This document shows, in pieces, positions 53,823 through 63,000 of a stretch of DNA of 64,000 nt. The position numbers and the translations under genes are program-made. The stretch lies in contig NZ_JBBPBZ010000002.1 of assembly GCF_038070105.1 (NCBI RefSeq), forward strand, positions 1,562,001-1,626,000, written 5' to 3'. Under the pieces are notes generated by a model. It was not told where the DNA came from, did no database searches, and saw only the letters and a list, made by a program, of their open reading frames with translations. The stretch's first letter is position 1, and each line of letters opens with the position of its first letter. Origin of the DNA: Methylocystis sp. IM3. Lineage in GTDB: Bacteria; Pseudomonadota; Alphaproteobacteria; Rhizobiales; Beijerinckiaceae.

Positions 53823-55367
53823 ATGTCCCTCAACGCCAAATTCGAGGTCCTCTCTTTCGACGACGCGGAAGCCGTCGCCCATGCGCCAGAAGAGGCCGGC
53901 CGGCCGCGCACTCTCGTCGTCTTTGCCGGAGCGGAGCTTGCGCTCGGCGCCCGCGCCAAGTCGCTCGTGAAGGACGCGGAGGGCCAGATCGAGCGCGCCG
54001 CCGACGCCGCCAAGTTCAAGGGCAAGGCTGGCTCCGCGCTGGAGATCCTCGCGCCGGTGGGCGTCGCGGCGAGCCGCCTCCTGTTGATCGGCGTAGGGGC
54101 CGGGGGCGCCGACGAGGCGGAGAAGCCGTCGAAATTCGAGGATTATCTCGCCCTCGGCGGCCAGACGGCGGCCAAGCTCGGGCAGAGCGCCTCGGCTGTC
54201 GTGCTGTTCGATCTGCCGGAGGCGCCCGCCGAGCCGGCAGAAGCGGCGGCGCAATTCGCGCTCGGCGGCTGGCTGCGCGCCTACAAGTTCGACCAGTACA
54301 AGACAAAGAAGAAGGACGAGGAGAAGGACGGCCCCGTCGAGATCAAGCTTGGCGTGGCCGATGCGGACAGCGCGCGCGGACTCGTCGCCGCCGCCGGCCA
54401 GACCGCCGAGGCGGTCGTTCTCGCGCGCACGCTCGTCAACGAGCCCGCCAATGTTCTCTCGCCTGAGGAATTCGCCCGCCGCGCCTCTGAACTCATGAAG
54501 CTCGGCGTCGAGGTCGAGGTTCTCGACGTGAAGGCCATGGCTGAGCTCGGGATGCGCGCGCTGCTCGGCGTCGGGCAGGGGTCCGAGAACGAAAGCCGGC
54601 TCGTCGTGCTGCGCTGGAATGGGGGCGCCGCCGACGCCGCGCCTGTCGCTTTCGTCGGCAAGGGCGTCGTCTTCGACACCGGCGGCATTTCGATCAAGCC
54701 GGCGGCCTCCATGGAGGACATGAAGGGCGACATGGCCGGCGCCGCCGCCGTCACGGGCGCGCTCTACGCCATCGCTGCGCGCAAGGCCAGGGCGAATGTC
54801 GTCGGCATTCTCGGCCTCGTCGAGAACATGCCCGACGGAAAGGCCCAACGCCCCGGCGACATCGTGAAATCCATGTCCGGCCAGACCATCGAGGTCATCA
54901 ATACGGACGCGGAAGGCCGCCTCGTGCTTGCCGACGCGCTCACTTATGTCATCGAGAAGCACAAGCCCGCCGCCATCGTCGATCTCGCGACGCTAACGGG
55001 CGCGATTCTGGTGGCGCTCGGCCAGGAGTATGGCGGGCTGTTTTCCAATAACGACGAATTGTCCGAGCGCCTCGTCAAGGCCGGAACCGAGACCGGCGAG
55101 AAGCTGTGGCGGTTCCCGATGGGTCCCGCTTACGACAAGCTCATCGACTCGAAGTTCGCCGACATGAAGAACACGGGCGGTCGCCACGCCGGCTCCATTA
55201 CCGCCGCCCAGTTCCTCCAGCGGTTTGTCGGCAAGACGCCCTGGGCGCATCTCGACATCGCCGGCACCGGCATGGGCTCGCCGGCGAGCGACATCAATCA
55301 GAGCTGGGGTTCGGGCTGGGGCGTGCGCCTGCTCGACCGCCTCGTGAAGGATTACTACGAGGGCTGA
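53823..55367 (+). CDS. pepA: Leucyl aminopeptidase (cytosol aminopeptidase, M17)
   Basis: Zinc or manganese aminopeptidase, 514 aa. Metal-ligand motifs are intact: [26 protein letters not shown], and the signature [14 protein letters not shown]; the catalytic Lys and bicarbonate-binding Arg are within them. N-terminal macro-like domain (residues 1-180) is normal. ATG 53823 is the start. holC, a frequent companion, is 1.1 kb downstream. Confidence 0.96.
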   Translation: MSLNAKFEVLSFDDAEAVAHAPEEAGRPRTLVVFAGAELALGARAKSLVKDAEGQIERAADAAKFKGKAGSALEILAPVGVAASRLLLIGVGAGGADEAEKPSKFEDYLALGGQTAAKLGQSASAVVLFDLPEAPAEPAEAAAQFALGGWLRAYKFDQYKTKKKDEEKDGPVEIKLGVADADSARGLVAAAGQTAEAVVLARTLVNEPANVLSPEEFARRASELMKLGVEVEVLDVKAMAELGMRALLGVGQGSENESRLVVLRWNGGAADAAPVAFVGKGVVFDTGGISIKPAASMEDMKGDMAGAAAVTGALYAIAARKARANVVGILGLVENMPDGKAQRPGDIVKSMSGQTIEVINTDAEGRLVLADALTYVIEKHKPAAIVDLATLTGAILVALGQEYGGLFSNNDELSERLVKAGTETGEKLWRFPMGPAYDKLIDSKFADMKNTGGRHAGSITAAQFLQRFVGKTPWAHLDIAGTGMGSPASDINQSWGSGWGVRLLDRLVKDYYEG

Positions 55368-55569
55368 CGCGCGCGCTTTGTGACATGCGCGCAGAGATGG
55401 CCGGGAAATGCCCGGCCGTCTCGCTCGGCTGTCGCAAGCCCCACGTTTTTTATTTGAAAACCCTTCGCTCCGTCCCAACTACGCGTTGTGTGACGCAGGG
55501 GGAATGCGCGCATTCCCCAACGCATCGTCCCGTGAATCGGGTTCGGCGAAAGAGCGAAAGGAAACTTCG

Positions 55570-55974
55570 ATGGAACGCAGCTTTGCAGCCAGGGGCTGGA
55601 ATGCCGACGTGGTGGCGAAAACCCTCGGCGTGATTTTCATCATCGTCGGCATCCTCGGCTTCTTCCCCAATCCGCTCGTCTCTTACCGTGGGGTCTTTGA
55701 GGTCAATACCTTCCACAACATCGTGCATCTCATAACCGGCGGCATCCTGCTCGCGAGCCCCTATTACAACGTGCCGGTGATCACGCTCCGCGTCTTCGGC
55801 GTCATTTATGCGATCATGACCATCCTCGGATTCATCTCGCTGCGGACGCTCGAGGCGATCGCCAATAACGCGCCGGACAACTGGTTGCATCTGGTGCTCG
55901 CGCTGGTGATGCTCTGGGCTGGCTTCGCCGCGACGGCGGAAGACACCGACAGGGTGACGACGGCGCATATGTGA
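55570..55974 (+). CDS. DUF4383-like small membrane protein
   Basis: Inner-membrane protein of 134 aa with four predicted helices: VVAKTLGVIFIIVGILGF, FHNIVHLITGGILL, VFGVIYAIMTILGF and LHLVLALVMLWAGF. The pattern N..HL..G matches DUF4383. AAGGAAA precedes ATG 55570. Function unknown. A hairpin follows the gene. Confidence 0.78.
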   Translation: MERSFAARGWNADVVAKTLGVIFIIVGILGFFPNPLVSYRGVFEVNTFHNIVHLITGGILLASPYYNVPVITLRVFGVIYAIMTILGFISLRTLEAIANNAPDNWLHLVLALVMLWAGFAATAEDTDRVTTAHM

Positions 55975-55997
55975 CGCGCCCTCTGGTAAGATGCATT

Positions 55998-56030
55998 GCG
56001 CCGCAGTCCGTCGCTGCGGCGCATCTATTT
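55998..56030 (+). terminator. Intrinsic terminator after the DUF4383 gene
   Basis: 9-bp stem GCGCCGCAG/CTGCGGCGC with a 7-base loop (55998-56022), followed by ATCTATTT. Sits between the DUF4383 and BON genes, just 20 bases before the next start, so it may be leaky. Confidence 0.6.
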
Positions 56031-56043
56031 CAGGGAGGGTTGC

Positions 56044-56358
56044 ATGAGCGCGCTTCCGCGTGACGTGAAGACGGCGATTCAGGAGGCCTTGCAGGAGCGT
56101 GGCGTCGACCTGTCGCGCATCCTCATCGAGGTCCATGGCGAGGAAGTCGCGGTCAAGGGCGCCGTCAACACGCATGAGGAGAAGGCTCGAGCGGAGCAGA
56201 TTGTCGCCCGGCTCGCACGCCGGGCCCATATCCGCTGCGATCTCGCGGTCGCGCTGATCTATGAGGCGGAGGAGGACGTTGTCTATGAGGCGGGCGTCGA
56301 ATCCTTTCCCGCCAGCGACCCGCCCTGTTGGGCCTCGCGCGCCGGCAAGACAACATGA
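56044..56358 (+). CDS. BON-domain-like protein with SFPASDPP tail
   Basis: Cytoplasmic 104-aa protein. The first 75 residues resemble a BON domain (LSRILIEVHGEEVAVKGAVN with later RAEQIVARLA). The C-terminal end contains ESFPASDPPCW, a short motif that recurs at the ends of many small alphaproteobacterial proteins. AGGGAGGG precedes ATG 56044. Confidence 0.62.
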   Translation: MSALPRDVKTAIQEALQERGVDLSRILIEVHGEEVAVKGAVNTHEEKARAEQIVARLARRAHIRCDLAVALIYEAEEDVVYEAGVESFPASDPPCWASRAGKTT

Positions 56359-56430
56359 CCGCTGGGTCTTGCGCGCCGGCCGGAGATTGGCCATCAAAGG
56401 CGTCGCCGCCGGGCGGGAGGGCGCGCCACC

Positions 56431-56916
56431 ATGGTCGAAATCTCCTTCTACCACCTCAAGACCCGACGCGTCGAAGACGCGCTGCCGACCTTGCTGGAGC
56501 GGTCTATCTCGCGCGGCTGGCGCGTCGTCGTCCAGGCGGCGACAGAGGCGCGGATGCGCGCGCTCGACGAGCATTTGTGGCGCTACAGGCCGGAGAGTTT
56601 TCTCCCGCATGGAACGCGCGCCGACGCCTCGCCTGAAACACAGCCCATCTATCTGACGACGACCGACGAAAATCCCAACCAGGCCGATGTCCGGATTTTC
56701 CTCGAAGGCGTGAGAGTCGCGCCTTGCCTTGCGAGCAAGGCCGCGCCGCGCCTGCGGGCGGTTCTTCTGTTCGAGGAGAACGAAGCGGAAGAACTTGCGA
56801 GCGCCCGCGCGCAGTGGCGCGAGTTGCGCGCCGCCGGCGAGACGCTCGTTTATCAGCAGCAGGATGAAAGCGGCCGCTGGGTGGAAAAGGCGCGCGAGCC
56901 GAAGGCAGCCTCATGA
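56431..56916 (+). CDS. holC: DNA polymerase III subunit chi
   Basis: Clamp-loader accessory subunit that bridges to SSB, 161 aa. Features: EISFYHLKTRRVEDALPTLLE, RGWRVVVQAATEARM..LDEHLWRY and the SFLPHG segment, all typical of HolC. GGGAGGG precedes ATG 56431. Its stop overlaps the start of the methyltransferase gene (ATGA), so a coupled operon begins here. Confidence 0.93.
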   Translation: MVEISFYHLKTRRVEDALPTLLERSISRGWRVVVQAATEARMRALDEHLWRYRPESFLPHGTRADASPETQPIYLTTTDENPNQADVRIFLEGVRVAPCLASKAAPRLRAVLLFEENEAEELASARAQWRELRAAGETLVYQQQDESGRWVEKAREPKAAS

Positions 56917-57617
56917 CAAGCGAAGATTTCGCCGAGCGGCGCGCGAAGGCGCGCGCGCGTCTCGACGCCATCGATCCCCACAAGCGCGCGGGCGGCCTCG
57001 ACGCCGATCCCTATCGGCGCGCATGGTTCGAAGCCGTTTACGAGCTTGCGGGCGACGATCCGGCCGGCGTGCCCTGGGCCGGGCTCGCGCCGCATCCCGC
57101 GCTCTCGCAATGGCTCGCCGGGCGCGCGCTCGCCGGCCTGCGCGCGCTCGATGTCGGCTGCGGGCTCGGCGACAACGCCGAGGCGCTCGCCGCGGCCGGC
57201 GCGCGCGTCACGGCCTTCGATCTCGCGCCGCGCGCCATCGACTGGGCCAAGCGGCGCTTTCCCGAGAGTAGGGTCGATTATCGCGCGGCCGATCTTTTCG
57301 GCGCGCCGCCGGCGTGGCGTGGCGTGTTTGATCTCGTACACGAGCTTTACACTTTGCAAGCCTTGCCCGACGCGCTTCTGCCGGAGGCGGCGCGGGCGCT
57401 CGCCTCCTTCGTCGCGCCCGGCGGCGCGCTGCTCGTCATTTCGCGCGCGCGCGACGAAGATCAGCGGATCGACGGGCCGCCCTGGCCGCTCTCGCGCGCG
57501 CAAATCGAGTCGCTCGCGGTCGATGATCTGCGCCTCGTCTCGCTCGATGACATTCCTGCCGATGAAACCATTGTCCGCCACTGGCGCGCCTTGTTTCGCC
57601 GAGAGGGCGGCAAGTGA
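56913..57617 (+). CDS. Class I SAM-dependent methyltransferase
   Basis: Methyltransferase of 234 aa with motif I ALDVGCGLGDNAEALA, motif II acidic residue in VTAFDLAPRAI, and YRAADLF. TPMT-like and UbiE-like relatives share these motifs; substrate unknown. It is joined to holC upstream and to the ABC ATPase downstream by four-base overlaps. Confidence 0.85.
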   Translation: MTSEDFAERRAKARARLDAIDPHKRAGGLDADPYRRAWFEAVYELAGDDPAGVPWAGLAPHPALSQWLAGRALAGLRALDVGCGLGDNAEALAAAGARVTAFDLAPRAIDWAKRRFPESRVDYRAADLFGAPPAWRGVFDLVHELYTLQALPDALLPEAARALASFVAPGGALLVISRARDEDQRIDGPPWPLSRAQIESLAVDDLRLVSLDDIPADETIVRHWRALFRREGGK

Positions 57618-58666
57618 GCGCGCCGCTGCTCTGCGTCGAGGGCGTGACGAAGAGATACGGCGCCGTCGCCGCTCTCGACGGCGTGTCCCTGGAGGTCGGG
57701 GCCGGCGAGTTCTTCGCGCTGCTCGGGCCGTCTGGCTGCGGCAAGACGACGCTCATGCGCTGCATCGCCGGCTTCGAGACGCCCGACGCGGGACGCCTGA
57801 CGTTGCGCCGCGCCGATCTTGCCGGCGTGCCGCCCCATCGGCGGCCCGTGAACATGATGTTCCAGTCCTATGCGCTCTTTCCGCATCTCGACGTCTTCGA
57901 GAATGTCGCCTTCGGCCTGCGCCGAAAGGGCGAGGGCAAGGACGCGATCCGCGCGCGCGTGACCGAACTTCTGGACATGACGCAGCTCTCGCCCTTCGGC
58001 GCGCGGCGCATCAATGAGCTTTCGGGCGGGCAGCGTCAGCGCGTCGCGCTCGCCCGCGCGCTCGCGCCGCGCCCGGCCTTGCTGTTGCTCGACGAGCCGC
58101 TCGGCGCGCTCGACCGCAAGCTGCGGGAGGAGACGCAGTTCCAGCTCAAGGAAATTCAGCGCAAGACGCAGACCAGCTTCGTCATCGTGACCCACGATCA
58201 GGACGAGGCGCTCGCGCTTGCCGACCGCATCGCCGTGATGCGCGCGGGCAAGGTGGAGCAGATCGACTCGCCCGTGGATATTTACGAACGCCCGGCGACG
58301 CGTTTCGTCGCGGGCTTCGTCGGCGAGACCAATTTCGTGCAAGGATTCATCCGGCGGGACGGCGCCGCCGCCACATTCGAGACGCCCTTCGGCTTTCTTG
58401 CGCGCGCGGACTGCGCGCTGCCGGATGGCGCGCGCGCGACATTGAGCATAAGGCCGGAGCGCATCGGCGTTTCGCGCGAGGGCGCGGGCGTCGCCGGGCG
58501 CGTGGAGGATTTCGTCTTCCGCGGCGAATATACGCTGCTGCGCGTGCGCGTCGCGCCGGACGTGACGTTGCGCGTCGGCGCCTATGACGGCCGCTTTGCG
58601 ATCGGCGACGAGGTCAGGCTCACGATTGCGCCCGACGCTGGCGTCCTCTTCGCGGACGAGCCATGA
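57614..58666 (+). CDS. potA: ABC transporter ATP-binding protein (PotA-type)
   Basis: ATPase of a spermidine/putrescine-type importer, 350 aa. Walker A GPSGCGKTT, Q-loop FQSYALF, signature LSGGQRQRVALARAL, Walker B LLLLDEPLGALDRKLR, and H-loop VTHDQDEAL, followed by a C-terminal TOBE domain. Starts at GTG 57614 over the preceding stop. Polyamine specificity is by family only. Confidence 0.9.
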   Translation: MSAPLLCVEGVTKRYGAVAALDGVSLEVGAGEFFALLGPSGCGKTTLMRCIAGFETPDAGRLTLRRADLAGVPPHRRPVNMMFQSYALFPHLDVFENVAFGLRRKGEGKDAIRARVTELLDMTQLSPFGARRINELSGGQRQRVALARALAPRPALLLLDEPLGALDRKLREETQFQLKEIQRKTQTSFVIVTHDQDEALALADRIAVMRAGKVEQIDSPVDIYERPATRFVAGFVGETNFVQGFIRRDGAAATFETPFGFLARADCALPDGARATLSIRPERIGVSREGAGVAGRVEDFVFRGEYTLLRVRVAPDVTLRVGAYDGRFAIGDEVRLTIAPDAGVLFADEP

Positions 58667-59577
58667 GCGGGCGGCGCCGGCTCTCGCTCAACCAGCGCCT
58701 CGCGCTGGCGATCCCTTATTTGTGGATCGCGGCCTTCTTCCTCGCGCCGATGGCGCTCATCGCGAAAATTTCGCTCTCCCACTCGGTGCTGGCGCGCCCG
58801 CCCTACGAGCCGCGTTTCGCGCTCTCGGATACGCTCGCGGCGTTCTGGGCCAAGGCGCAGTCGCTGACCTTCGACAACTATCGCGCGCTCGTTTCCGACA
58901 ACCTTTATTTCGACGCCTATGTCTCCTCGCTCTGGATAGCGGCCGTCTCCACCCTCGTGACGCTCTTCGTCGCTTATCCCTTCGCGCTCGCAATGGCGCG
59001 CAGCCCGCGGGCATGGCGGCCCTTTCTCATCGGGCTCGCCGCCGCGCCCTTCTGGACGAGCTTCCTCATCCGCGTCTATGCCTGGATCGCGCTGCTGAAA
59101 GACGAAGGCCTCATCAATACGGCGCTCATGGCGCTCGGGATCATCGACGCGCCGCTCGTCCTCTTCGCCACGAGCGGCGCCGTGATCATCGGCATCGTCT
59201 ATTCCTATCTGCCCTTCATGCTGCTGCCGATCTACGCCGCGCTCGAAGGGCAGGACCCGAGCCTGCGCGAGGCCGCGGCCGATCTCGGCGCCACGCCGGC
59301 GCAGGTCTTTCTGCGCGTGACGCTGCCGCTCTCGCGCGACGGCGTCATCGCGGGCGCGCTCCTCGTCTTCATTCCGGCGGTCGGCGAATTCGTGATTCCC
59401 GATCTTCTCGGCGGCTCGGACACGCTGATGATCGGCCGAACGCTCTGGAACGATTTCTTCGCCAATCACGATTGGCCGGCGGCTTCGGCGGTCGCCGTCG
59501 TCCTCGTCGCCATTCTGCTGATTCCGCTTCTGATGTGGGAGCGCGCCCGGCTGAGGGAAGAGGAGGGGCGCCGGTGA
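58663..59577 (+). CDS. potB: ABC transporter permease (PotB-type)
   Basis: Permease of 304 aa with six membrane segments; the EAA loop EAAADLGATPAQVFLRVTLPLS (in parts) contacts PotA. N-terminal loop with SLSHSVLARPPYEPRFALSD (in parts) is larger than usual. Overlaps potA and potC by four bases. Confidence 0.9.
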   Translation: MSGRRRLSLNQRLALAIPYLWIAAFFLAPMALIAKISLSHSVLARPPYEPRFALSDTLAAFWAKAQSLTFDNYRALVSDNLYFDAYVSSLWIAAVSTLVTLFVAYPFALAMARSPRAWRPFLIGLAAAPFWTSFLIRVYAWIALLKDEGLINTALMALGIIDAPLVLFATSGAVIIGIVYSYLPFMLLPIYAALEGQDPSLREAAADLGATPAQVFLRVTLPLSRDGVIAGALLVFIPAVGEFVIPDLLGGSDTLMIGRTLWNDFFANHDWPAASAVAVVLVAILLIPLLMWERARLREEEGRR

Positions 59578-60365
59578 GCCGCTCCGCCAACGCCGCGCGC
59601 ATCGCGACGCTCTCTCTGGGCTTCGTCTTCCTTTACGCGCCCATCGTCATTCTGGCGGCGATGAGTTTCAACGCCTCCCGGCTCGTCTCCGTCTGGGGCG
59701 GCTTCTCGACGAAATGGTATGCCGCGCTGCTCGAGAACGAGCTTCTCCTGCAATCCGCCAAGATCAGTTTCGCGGCGGCTCTCCTTTCGGCGGCCATCGC
59801 AACCCTTCTCGGGCTTCTCGCGGCGGTCGCGCTGGCGCGTTTCGGAGGCTTTCGCTCGCGCATGCTGTTTTTTGGCGCCGTTCACGCGCCGCTCGTCCTC
59901 CCTGAGGTGGTGCTGGGCCTCGCGCTGCTCTCCTGCTTCGTCGCGCTGGGCGTCGGGCGGGGGTTCCTGACGCTCGTCATCGGACATGTGACCTTCACCA
60001 TGTGCTTCACGACAGTCGCGCTGCTCGCCGCCTTGCGCGGCTGCGATCCGACCCTCGAAGAAGCGGCGATGGATCTCGGCGCCACGCCCGCGAAAGCCTT
60101 TGTGCTGGTCGCCTTGCCGCAGATCGCGCCGGCCATGGCGAGCGCCTTTCTGCTCGCCTTCACCCTCTCGCTCGACGATCTCGTGATCGCGAGCTTCGCG
60201 ACCGGGCCGGGGGCGACGACCTTGCCGATGCGCATCTATTCCCAGGTCCGGCTCGGCGTCTCGCCGCAGATCAACGCCATTTCGACGCTGTTGCTCGGCG
60301 CCGTGGCGGTGGCGCTCGGCGTCTCGGCGCTGGTCATGCAGGCGGGCAGACGCCGGGGATTGTGA
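59574..60365 (+). CDS. potC: ABC transporter permease (PotC-type)
   Basis: Second permease of the putative polyamine importer, 263 aa, six membrane segments; EAA loop EEAAMDLGATPAKAFVLVALP (in part). Starts at GTG 59574. No potD/potF-type binding protein precedes or follows the three genes in the window. Confidence 0.9.
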   Translation: MSRSANAARIATLSLGFVFLYAPIVILAAMSFNASRLVSVWGGFSTKWYAALLENELLLQSAKISFAAALLSAAIATLLGLLAAVALARFGGFRSRMLFFGAVHAPLVLPEVVLGLALLSCFVALGVGRGFLTLVIGHVTFTMCFTTVALLAALRGCDPTLEEAAMDLGATPAKAFVLVALPQIAPAMASAFLLAFTLSLDDLVIASFATGPGATTLPMRIYSQVRLGVSPQINAISTLLLGAVAVALGVSALVMQAGRRRGL

Positions 60366-60393
60366 TTGACGGACTGCGCGCCACATAGGCAGC

Positions 60394-60942
60394 ATGGTCC
60401 CCCGCTGGTTCGCCTTTCTGCCGAATTTCATCACCATCGCGCGGCTGGTGCTTACGCCCGCCATCATCGCCATGATGGCGGAGGCGCGTTGGCAGGCCGC
60501 CTTCCTGATCTTCCTCGTCGCCGGCGCGTCGGACGCGCTCGACGGCTGGCTTGCGAAGACGTTCAATCTCCAGTCGGAGCTCGGAGCGGTGCTCGATCCG
60601 CTCGCCGACAAGGCGCTTCTCATCTCCATGTATGTGACGCTCGCGATCAAGGGGCAGGCGCCGGCCTGGCTCGCCATTCTGATCGTCTCGCGCGACGCCC
60701 TGATCATCGGGGGCGTGAGCGTGGCCTGGTTCCTCTCCCGGCCAATCAAGGTCCGGCCGCATATCGCCTCGAAACTCACCACCGCCGCGCAGCTTCTGCT
60801 CGCCGCCCTCATTCTCGGGGGCGCCGCCTATGGCTTCCGTCTGGAGGCGCTGGAAACGTTCCTGATCGCGAGCGTCGCCGCATTGACGCTCGCTTCCGCG
60901 ACCGTCTATCTGTGGGTCTGGGTCCAGCATATGAGGCCTTGA
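60394..60942 (+). CDS. CDP-alcohol phosphatidyltransferase family protein
   Basis: Membrane enzyme of 182 aa in phospholipid synthesis. The CDP-alcohol signature is present as SDALDGWLAKTFNLQSELG..LDPLADK, with Lys instead of the usual Arg after DGxxA. Five to six membrane segments. Could be PgsA (phosphatidylglycerophosphate synthase) or a cardiolipin-synthase-type relative. It is followed by an AI-2E gene three bases later, so probably cotranscribed. Confidence 0.85.
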   Translation: MVPRWFAFLPNFITIARLVLTPAIIAMMAEARWQAAFLIFLVAGASDALDGWLAKTFNLQSELGAVLDPLADKALLISMYVTLAIKGQAPAWLAILIVSRDALIIGGVSVAWFLSRPIKVRPHIASKLTTAAQLLLAALILGGAAYGFRLEALETFLIASVAALTLASATVYLWVWVQHMRP

Positions 60943-60945
60943 GCC

Positions 60946-62223
60946 ATGGCGAAGCAGGAGCAGGGGGCCGCCGTCCGTCGCGGGGGGGCGCGCAAACCCG
61001 TGGATTTGTCTTCGGCGGCGGCGCCCGTGGCGGCGGCGCGGGAAGCGGGGCCGGAAACGCGGCAGGAAGCCCGGCAGGAAACGCGAATCGTGACGGTCAA
61101 ATGGGCGGGGCTCAGCCTGGAGCGCCAGCTCATGCTATGGGGGGTGGCGCTCCTCGCCGTGGGCGCGATCCTGTATCTGCTCAGCCCGGTCCTCGCGCCT
61201 TTCGTGGCGGGCACGGCGCTCGGCTATCTGCTCGATCCTGTCGCCGACCGGCTGCAACGCTGGGGCGCGTCGCGGCTTGGCGCGGCGCTGCTGCTGCTTT
61301 CCGCCTTCATCGCCTTCGTCGTCACGGCGCTCGTCATCCTGCTGCCGATCCTCACGCATCAAATGGCGGGCTTTGTCACGGCGCTGCCCGGCTATCTGCA
61401 AACGCTGCACGGCCTCGTCATCGAGTGGAGCACGCATTTCTCGAGCCAGTATTTCCGGGAGTATCTCGAAAAATACGGGCTCGGCGGCGCCAGCGCGAAT
61501 CTCGACGTGGAAAAGTATTTCAACGATCTGGCGAGCCAGGGGGCCGTTCTCGTTGGGGATTTCGCAAAGTCGCTGCTGCTGCGCGGCTATGCCTTCATCA
61601 ATGTGATCTCGCTCATCGTCATCACACCGGTCGTGGCTTTTTACATGCTGCTCGACTGGGATCACATGGTCGAGATCGTCGACGATCTCATCCCGCCGCG
61701 TCATCGCGAGGATGTGCGGATGCTGGCGCGCGACATCAATCGCGCGCTGGCGGGCTTCGTGCGCGGCCAGTCGCTCGTGTGTCTCTTTCTCGGCGTCTGG
61801 TACGCTGTCGGTCTTTCCGCCATCGGTCTGAACTTCGGCTTTCTCATCGGCGTGATCGCCGGCATTCTGAGCTTCGTTCCCTATGTTGGCTCGATCACGG
61901 CCTTCGTGCTCTCGATCATCATCGCCATCGTGCAGGCCTGGCCGCACATCAACCTGCCGATCGAGGCGGTGGCGATCGTGACCACGGGCCTCATCATGGA
62001 TGGCTATGTGCTCTCGCCGCGTCTCGTCGGCGCCTCGGTTGGCCTTCATCCGGTGTGGATCATGTTCGCGCTGCTCGCCTTCGGCGCGCTTTTCGGCTTC
62101 ACGGGGCTCATCGTCGCCGTCCCGGTCGCCGCGGCGCTCGGCGCGCTGATGCGCTTCCTCGCCCGCCGCTACCGCGCGAGCGCGCTCTACCGCGAGCCGC
62201 CCTACGCCCGTGACCGGGCCTGA
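60946..62223 (+). CDS. AI-2E family transporter
   Basis: Polytopic membrane protein of 425 aa with a 65-residue disordered N-terminus, then about eight membrane segments and a DPVADRLQRWG loop typical of AI-2E/PerM. In Rhizobiales a copy next to hdaA is common. Substrate unknown. The downstream hdaA begins three bases after its stop. It is the second AI-2E-type gene in the window. Confidence 0.85.
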   Translation: MAKQEQGAAVRRGGARKPVDLSSAAAPVAAAREAGPETRQEARQETRIVTVKWAGLSLERQLMLWGVALLAVGAILYLLSPVLAPFVAGTALGYLLDPVADRLQRWGASRLGAALLLLSAFIAFVVTALVILLPILTHQMAGFVTALPGYLQTLHGLVIEWSTHFSSQYFREYLEKYGLGGASANLDVEKYFNDLASQGAVLVGDFAKSLLLRGYAFINVISLIVITPVVAFYMLLDWDHMVEIVDDLIPPRHREDVRMLARDINRALAGFVRGQSLVCLFLGVWYAVGLSAIGLNFGFLIGVIAGILSFVPYVGSITAFVLSIIIAIVQAWPHINLPIEAVAIVTTGLIMDGYVLSPRLVGASVGLHPVWIMFALLAFGALFGFTGLIVAVPVAAALGALMRFLARRYRASALYREPPYARDRA

Positions 62224-62226
62224 TCC

Positions 62227-62931
62227 ATGAGGGAAGGCGCGCGCGCGCCGGCGCAGCTGCCGCTGGAGCTTCCGCTCGCGCCGCGTTTCGGCCGCGCGGA
62301 GTTTCTGTCCGCGCCGTCGAATGCGGCGGCCCTCGCCATGGTCGAGCGCTGGCCTGACTGGCCGGATCGCATCCTCACGCTCATCGGCCCGCCGGGGAGC
62401 GGCAAGAGCCATCTTCTGGCGATTTTCCGCCAGCGCGCGCAGGCGCTGGCGGCCGACCCCGCGAATCTGCCGCCCCTCGCGGCGCTCGCCGCCGCCGCGC
62501 CCGCGGCGATCGTCCTCGACGGTCTGGAGGACGTGCGGGACGAAACCGCGCTTTTCCACCTGCTGAATTTCGCGGTGGAGCATCGCGTCTTCGTGCTGAT
62601 GAGCGCGCGCCGCCTGCGGACGGCGGCGGACATCTCGCTGCCCGATCTTTTGTCACGCTTGCGTCGTGCGCCCGTGGTGGAGATCGGCGCGCCGGACGAC
62701 GATCTGATGCGGGCGGTGCTCGACAAGCTCTTTCGCGACCGCCAGCTGATCGTGGAAGCGCCGGCGCTCGCTTATGCGGCTTTGCGTCTGGAGCGTTCTC
62801 TCGACGCCGCGCGCGCTTTTGTCGCGGCGCTGGATCGCGAGGCGCTCGCCCGCGGCCGGCCGGCGACGCGGGCCTTGGCCGCTGAAGTTTTAGAGGCTTT
62901 CGCCGTCCCGGATGGCGGAAGAGAGGATTGA
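62227..62931 (+). CDS. hdaA: HdaA-like DnaA-related replication regulator
   Basis: DnaA-homologous protein of 234 aa that works with the beta clamp to stimulate ATP hydrolysis on DnaA (RIDA). An N-terminal clamp-binding motif QLPLELPL is at about residue 10; an AAA+ core follows with Walker A GPPGSGKSH and a Walker B-like IVLDGLED. No DNA-binding domain IV. Order AI-2E-hdaA-ppk1 is a known Rhizobiales neighbourhood. Confidence 0.9.
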   Translation: MREGARAPAQLPLELPLAPRFGRAEFLSAPSNAAALAMVERWPDWPDRILTLIGPPGSGKSHLLAIFRQRAQALAADPANLPPLAALAAAAPAAIVLDGLEDVRDETALFHLLNFAVEHRVFVLMSARRLRTAADISLPDLLSRLRRAPVVEIGAPDDDLMRAVLDKLFRDRQLIVEAPALAYAALRLERSLDAARAFVAALDREALARGRPATRALAAEVLEAFAVPDGGRED

Positions 62932-63000
62932 CCAAGGCCGCTTTTCGTCCTGCCGGCTTTGTCGCCATTGTGGCAATATGGGGAAAACGGGACAGCGGGC

